NCBI GenBank assembly: GCA_902792895.1
Contig: CADBBK010000004.1
Location: forward strand, 210,928 to 274,927
Source: an uncultured Bacteroidales bacterium
GTDB taxonomy: Bacteria; Bacteroidota; Bacteroidia; Bacteroidales; Muribaculaceae
Reading direction: 5' to 3'
DNA: 64,000 nt
The position numbers were made by a program, and so were the translations under genes. Below are positions 60,400-64,000 of the stretch, in pieces; positions within the stretch are counted from its first letter, which is position 1, and every line of letters begins with the position of its first letter. The notes beneath the pieces are model-generated. The model had not been told where the DNA came from. It worked only from the letters and a program-made list of their open reading frames with translations, and did no database searches.

Positions 60400-61170
60400 C
60401 TATTCGTTGATGTGAACCTTGCCGCTGCCGGCGATGTCCTCGTTGTGGTTGGCCACCTTGCCGCGCAAGATGATGTCACCCGAGCCGGCGATTTCGCTCT
60501 TGACGTTCTCCACATTCAGGTTGTTGAGGGTGATATTGCCCGAGCCGGCAATCTCATTGTTGACGTCTTTGCAGGTCAGTCCGGCGATGTCGATGTCACC
60601 CGAGCCGGCAATCTCGTTGGTGACCTTGTTGGCCTGAACGATGCCCAGGGTGATGTCGCCCGAGCCGGCAATCTCGTTACCCAGGTCTTTGCAGGTCAGT
60701 TGGCCCAGCGTGATGTCGCCCGAACCAGCCACTTCAAGGCGGAGGTCATTGAAGTCCAGTGCCTTGGGAGCGGTTAATTTGCCCGAACCTGCGATGCTGA
60801 GGCCATCAACGACCGGTGCGGTCACAAACACCTGCAGCCCGTCGAATGTGCCGCTCGGCTCATTCCTGCGCTGGTCGATGACGAGGCTATTACCCTCTAC
60901 GTAGATGGTCATCTTGCTCAGTTGCTCGGTTGTGCCCTTGACAAGCACGGTGTAGCCCTCACCCTGCTGGTAAATGACGTTGAAGGGGCCTGCCACACCC
61001 ACCTCGTCAAACCTGTTCATCGACGTCGGCTGGTCCACCTGATGCACCTGGGTGGGCGTATTATTCTCGTGGTTGCCGAATCCAAAACCCTTGTCACCAA
61101 TCCTCACGTTGCATGACGTCATCGTCATGACTACCAGAGCCACGAGGCTCATCAACATAATCTTGTTCAT
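60400..61170 (-). CDS. DUF2807 (head-GIN type) beta-helix lipoprotein
   Basis: The 256-residue product has a lipoprotein signal (MNKIMLMSLVALVVMTMTSC). The main part is a DUF2807 domain with repeated rungs: AGSGDITLGQL, EIAGSGDITLGIV, EIAGSGDIDIAGL, EIAGSGNITLNNL, EIAGSGDIILRGK and DIAGSGKVHI. These form about six turns of a predicted right-handed beta-helix. The repeats are also visible in the DNA (CCCGAGCCGGCAATCTC occurs several times). Relatives are called putative auto-transporter adhesins, but the role is unknown. The ATG at 61170 is chosen for the signal peptide. Confidence 0.85.
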   Translation of the reverse strand: MNKIMLMSLVALVVMTMTSCNVRIGDKGFGFGNHENNTPTQVHQVDQPTSMNRFDEVGVAGPFNVIYQQGEGYTVLVKGTTEQLSKMTIYVEGNSLVIDQRRNEPSGTFDGLQVFVTAPVVDGLSIAGSGKLTAPKALDFNDLRLEVAGSGDITLGQLTCKDLGNEIAGSGDITLGIVQANKVTNEIAGSGDIDIAGLTCKDVNNEIAGSGNITLNNLNVENVKSEIAGSGDIILRGKVANHNEDIAGSGKVHINE

Positions 61171-61252
61171 TGCTGTATTCATTTTTCGTTTTTATTGATG
61201 TTCGTTCATACCTTAGACGCATGACACGGCAAAAAAGTTTCAGAATTGCCCA

Positions 61253-61281
61253 AAAAAATCGCCCGGAGGCGACTTTTTTTA
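61253..61281 (-). terminator. Terminator after the VanX-type dipeptidase gene
   Basis: AAATCGCC and GGCGACTTT pair around CGGA, flanked by A and T runs; it overlaps the dipeptidase stop region. Confidence 0.8.
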
Positions 61282-62052
61282 TTTCTTGGGCAGCGTCCGC
61301 ACCGGGAAGTTGAAATAGGTGTCGGGGAAAGGCTCGTTCTTCAGCGTGAAGTGCCACCACTCGTTGTCCAGCGGCTTGAAGCCGTGGCGCAGCATGGCCG
61401 AGCGCAGCACCATGCGGTTGTAGAACTGTTCGCTGGTGAATGTGGGCACCGTCTGCTCAAATTCCAGCGTCTCGGGGTTGCCGCCGCCATAGTCGGGATG
61501 GCTCTCGATGCCGAACCAGTCAAACGTGCCGCCCATGTCAACCTCCTTGCCGGTCTTCATGTCAACGATGGTCAGGTCCACCGTCGAGCCTCGCGAGTGG
61601 CCGCTCTTGGTAGCGACATATTCGCCGTCAAAGACTTCCTTTTTGGTTAAGCGGGGATAGAAATAGGCCTTGGTCACCGTGTCGGCCAGGTCCTGCGACC
61701 AGCGCATGAAGTGGTCCACGCCGCGCTGCGGGCGATAGGCATCGTAAATCTTCAGGCAATAGCCATGGAGCTTCAGGTCGTCGCTCACGGCACGCAGGCT
61801 GTCGGCGGCCTGGCGCGTCATCAGGGCCACCGGCTCCTCATAGCCGTCGATGCGGGCGCCCACGAAGTTGTAGGTGCTGAAGTAACGGATTTCCAGAATC
61901 GCGTCAGGCACTACATCGGTGATGTTGACAAACTGGCTTGAATCCATCGTCGGATCCATGACCTGTGCCGCATTTTGGGCACTTTTGCAGCCCGTCAACA
62001 GGCTTGCTGCCATCAGCAGGCACAATGCGAGCAAGAAATTATACTTTTTCAT
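61279..62052 (-). CDS. D-alanyl-D-alanine dipeptidase (VanX/DdpX type, M15D)
   Basis: The 257-residue product has a lipoprotein signal (KKYNFLLALCLLMAASLLTGC), so it acts in the periplasm or at the surface. The M15D zinc site is intact: SGHSRGSTVDLTIV (His and Asp) and DNEWWHFTL (catalytic Glu and His), with the substrate Arg in IYDAYRPQRG. It probably cleaves D-Ala-D-Ala released from peptidoglycan for reuse. There is no vancomycin-resistance operon around it, so a nutrient or wall-turnover role is more likely. The ATG at 62052 gives the better signal peptide than 62061. Confidence 0.92.
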   Translation of the reverse strand: MKKYNFLLALCLLMAASLLTGCKSAQNAAQVMDPTMDSSQFVNITDVVPDAILEIRYFSTYNFVGARIDGYEEPVALMTRQAADSLRAVSDDLKLHGYCLKIYDAYRPQRGVDHFMRWSQDLADTVTKAYFYPRLTKKEVFDGEYVATKSGHSRGSTVDLTIVDMKTGKEVDMGGTFDWFGIESHPDYGGGNPETLEFEQTVPTFTSEQFYNRMVLRSAMLRHGFKPLDNEWWHFTLKNEPFPDTYFNFPVRTLPKK

Positions 62053-62080
62053 CTGATTCATTTTTAATTCTTTGTCACGG

Positions 62081-62088
62081 CAAAAGTA
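62081..62088 (-). promoter_or_regulatory. -7 promoter element of the dipeptidase gene
   Basis: Reads TACTTTTG on the minus strand, an exact match, about 28 bases before the ATG. Confidence 0.65.
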
Positions 62089-62171
62089 AGCATTTTTTTT
62101 AAGTATTTATTGTTCTAGTCCAATTATCGTTGCCATCGTAGCCCGAATAACGCATTCCAGCCACATCAACC

Positions 62172-62280
62172 ACGCCAAGGCAAGACCTAATCCAGCAACA
62201 GCAAATTTTAAAAACAAGAAATACAACAAATACAATTAACTGATTTACAGCAAGATTGTATTTCTTGTACTTCTTGCTTT
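62172..62280. repeat. Dispersed hairpin element, copy B
   Basis: ACGCCAAGGC (62172-62181) precedes arms 62211-62235 and 62256-62280 that pair over 25 bases with three mismatches. The left arm AAAACAAGAAATACAACAAA is nearly that of copy A at 33057. It lies in a 410-base spacer without a gene. Confidence 0.8.
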
Positions 62281-62346
62281 CTATTTTAAAAAAGTTGTTT
62301 TTAAAAACCTTAGCGTCTTAGCGTGAGGCCAACGGAAGCGGATGCT

Positions 62347-62483
62347 AATTTGATTAATTCGTAGACAGAATAAGCGTGCGGATGCCATCCCAATAATCCG
62401 TCTAATCTGCCGACCATAAGTGTAGCGCGTCAGCAAATTTGATTAATTCGATTAATTCGTAGGCAGAATCAACGTGCGGCTGC
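62347..62483. repeat. Two imperfect ~40-48-bp direct repeats
   Basis: 62347-62386 and 62436-62483 both run AATTTGATTAATTCG, TAG(A/G)CAGAAT, then (A)CGTGCGG(A/C)TGC. The second has an extra ATTAATTCG. They lie just upstream of the type IIG enzyme promoter. No gene is seen between 62089 and 62494. Confidence 0.7.
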
Positions 62484-62494
62484 AGAAAAATCAT

Positions 62495-62502
62495 TACTTT
62501 TG
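62495..62502 (+). promoter_or_regulatory. -7 promoter element of the type IIG enzyme gene
   Basis: TACTTTTG, an exact match, 26 bases before the ATG at 62529. Confidence 0.6.
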
Positions 62503-62528
62503 CCAATTGATAACCATCGCATGGCATC

Positions 62529-64000
62529 ATGAACAAGAGCGAGAAACAGATTTCACAGGCCGCCGAGCGATTTGCTAAACGCTGGGAGGGAAAAGGCTAC
62601 GAGAAGGGCGAGAGTCAGCTCTTCTGGACCGAATTGCTGACCGAGGTCTATGGGGTAGAAAACCCTTCGACAGTCATCTCCTTTGAGGACAAGGTGCAAC
62701 TCGACCACACGTCGTTTATCGATGGCTACATCGACCACACCCACACCATGATTGAGCAGAAGTCGCTGGGCAAGGACCTGCGGGCACCCATCAAGCAGAG
62801 CGATGGCACGTCGCTCACGCCCTTCCGTCAGGCGCAACGCTACAGTGCCGCTCTGCCCTATAGCAAGCGTCCCCGCTGGATTGTGACCTGCAATTTCTCG
62901 ACGTTTCTCGTCTATGACATGGAAAACCCCAACGATGAGCCGTTTGAAATACGTCTTGCCGATTTGGAAAAAGAGCATTACCGCCTGCGCTTCCTCGTTG
63001 AGACGGGCGCCCAGCACCTGGAGCGCGAGATGCAGGTGTCGATGCAGGCCGGTGCCATTGTGGGCAAACTCTATGACGCCCTGCTCAAGGAATACAAGGA
63101 CCCCACCAATCCCGAGTCGCTGCGCTCGTTGAACGTGCTGTGCGTGAGGCTCGTGTTCTGCCTCTACAGCGAGGATGCCGGCATCTTTGGCAAGCACGAC
63201 ATGTTCCATGACTACCTGGTGCGCTACGACACGATGGATATGCGCAACGCCCTCGTCCGCCTGTTCCAGGTGCTCAACACGCCGCTCGACGAGCGTGACC
63301 CCTACCTACAGGATGACCTCGCCGCTTTCCCCTTTGCCAGCGGTGGCCTGTTTGAGGGCGACATCGAGATTCCCCGCATGAACGAGGAAATCCGTGACCT
63401 GCTGTTGCGCCATGCCTCGCTCGACTTTGACTGGAGCCAGATTTCGCCCACCATCTTCGGCGCCGTGTTCGAGAGCACCCTCAACCCCGAGACGCGCCGC
63501 AGCAGCGGCATGCACTACACCAGCGTCGAGAACATCCACAAGGTCATCGACCCGCTTTTCCTTGACGACCTGCGCCACCAACTCGACGACATCCTCGAGG
63601 AAAAAGTCTTGACCAAGCGCCGCAAGCGCCTCTTGGACTTCCAGCAGCATTTGGCAAGCCTTACCTTCCTCGACCCTGCCTGCGGCAGCGGCAATTTCTT
63701 GACGGAGACCTACCTGTCACTGCGACGGCTGGAAAACAGGCTCATCCGTGCGCTCTATGAGGGCGAATCCATGTTTATCGGCGGCGACGACTTTGTCAAC
63801 CCCGTCAAGGTGGACATCCACCAGTTCTACGGCATCGAGATCAACGACTTTGCCGTCACCGTCGCCACCACTGCCCTGTGGATTAGTGAGTCGCAGATGC
63901 TGACCGAGACCGAGCGCATCATCTCGCACGACCTCGAATTCCTGCCCCTCAAGTCCTTCCCCAACATCCATGAGGCCAACGCCCTGCGCACCGACTGGGC
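62529..64000 (+). CDS. Type IIG (MmeI-like) restriction-methylation enzyme, 5' part
   Basis: An open frame runs from ATG 62529 without a stop to the window edge (490 codons). The N-terminal part has a nuclease-like site (QLDHTSFIDGYID then TMIEQKSLGKD; Asp and Glu-x-Lys). A helical spacer follows (FASGGLFEGDIEIPRMNEEI, ISPTIFGAVFESTLNPETRR), then the methyltransferase motif I LTFLDPACGSGNFLTETYL (about 376) and YGIEINDFAVTVATTALWIS. The catalytic NPPY motif and target-recognition domain lie beyond the window. The protein would cut and methylate DNA as one chain. The DNA around its start is repeat-rich. Confidence 0.88.
   Translation, partial: MNKSEKQISQAAERFAKRWEGKGYEKGESQLFWTELLTEVYGVENPSTVISFEDKVQLDHTSFIDGYIDHTHTMIEQKSLGKDLRAPIKQSDGTSLTPFRQAQRYSAALPYSKRPRWIVTCNFSTFLVYDMENPNDEPFEIRLADLEKEHYRLRFLVETGAQHLEREMQVSMQAGAIVGKLYDALLKEYKDPTNPESLRSLNVLCVRLVFCLYSEDAGIFGKHDMFHDYLVRYDTMDMRNALVRLFQVLNTPLDERDPYLQDDLAAFPFASGGLFEGDIEIPRMNEEIRDLLLRHASLDFDWSQISPTIFGAVFESTLNPETRRSSGMHYTSVENIHKVIDPLFLDDLRHQLDDILEEKVLTKRRKRLLDFQQHLASLTFLDPACGSGNFLTETYLSLRRLENRLIRALYEGESMFIGGDDFVNPVKVDIHQFYGIEINDFAVTVATTALWISESQMLTETERIISHDLEFLPLKSFPNIHEANALRTDW

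Noticed and set aside
61279-62052. A vancomycin-resistance (van) cluster because of the VanX-type gene
   Set aside because: No vanH, vanA or sensor genes adjoin it; isolated M15D dipeptidase lipoproteins of this kind are found in wall-recycling contexts.
62521-62532. The ATG at 62521 as the start of the type IIG gene
   Set aside because: It runs into a TGA after three codons. The ATG at 62529 is in frame with the long open reading frame.

Overview
The window reads as a stretch of chromosome from a gut-type member of the Bacteroidales. The evidence is two SusC/SusD outer-membrane uptake pairs, many start-proximal matches to the Bacteroidetes -7 promoter element TAnnTTTG, many lipoproteins, a menaquinone (men) cluster, a C-terminal tail of the type IX secretion kind, dockerin-like modules and Bacteroidetes-specific families such as DUF4923. 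Codons are GC-rich for the phylum. A Muribaculaceae or Prevotellaceae genome is my best guess, but the sequence alone does not settle the family.

Layout. 1-6.1 kb: a SusC protein with an unusual C-terminal coiled coil and OmpA-like domain, then its SusD partner. 6.1-15.6 kb: housekeeping and envelope genes (metallo-hydrolase, two tandem uridine-kinase-like proteins, obgE, lgt, a lipoprotein, an MscS channel). 15.7-20.8 kb: a second SusC/SusD pair on the minus strand. 21-26.6 kb: an rRNA/tRNA methyltransferase, nadA behind a long hairpin-rich leader, a glutathione peroxidase and leuS. 26.7-33 kb: rdgB followed by menF-menD-menB-menC-menE. 33-40.3 kb: an LtaS-like sulfatase-fold enzyme, a GH3-type adenylating enzyme, secreted proteins, a glycosyltransferase, and an AT-rich island that looks like an Rhs toxin/immunity remnant. 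40.4-46.5 kb: nadK, then a five-gene surface locus (VTC-type triphosphate tunnel protein, DUF4956, DUF2490, two Cthe_2159-like proteins, one carrying a dockerin pair). 46.6-54.3 kb: an esterase, a DUF4923 protein, an M6 metallopeptidase with a C-terminal dockerin, and an Ig-like lipoprotein. 54.4-62.1 kb: tRNA-Leu(CAG), a cstA-type transporter with a histidine kinase just upstream, a HAD phosphatase, superoxide dismutase, a secreted papain-like candidate, a DUF2807 protein and a VanX-type dipeptidase. 62.5-64 kb: the first half of a type IIG (MmeI-like) restriction-methylation enzyme that runs off the window.

How the parts fit. Much of the content is envelope biology: nutrient import (SusCD), lipoprotein maturation (lgt), osmotic release (MscS), surface carbohydrate binding and secreted hydrolases. 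Core metabolism is represented by NAD synthesis and phosphorylation (nadA, nadK) and menaquinone synthesis. The intergenic DNA is rich in small repeats: (CTCCTAA)n heptamer arrays at six places, a paired hairpin element with a compensatory base change, nested palindromes and tandem repeats. The candidates most worth following up are the VTC/DUF4956/Cthe_2159 surface locus, the SusC-OmpA fusion, the nadA leader and the Rhs-like remnant.
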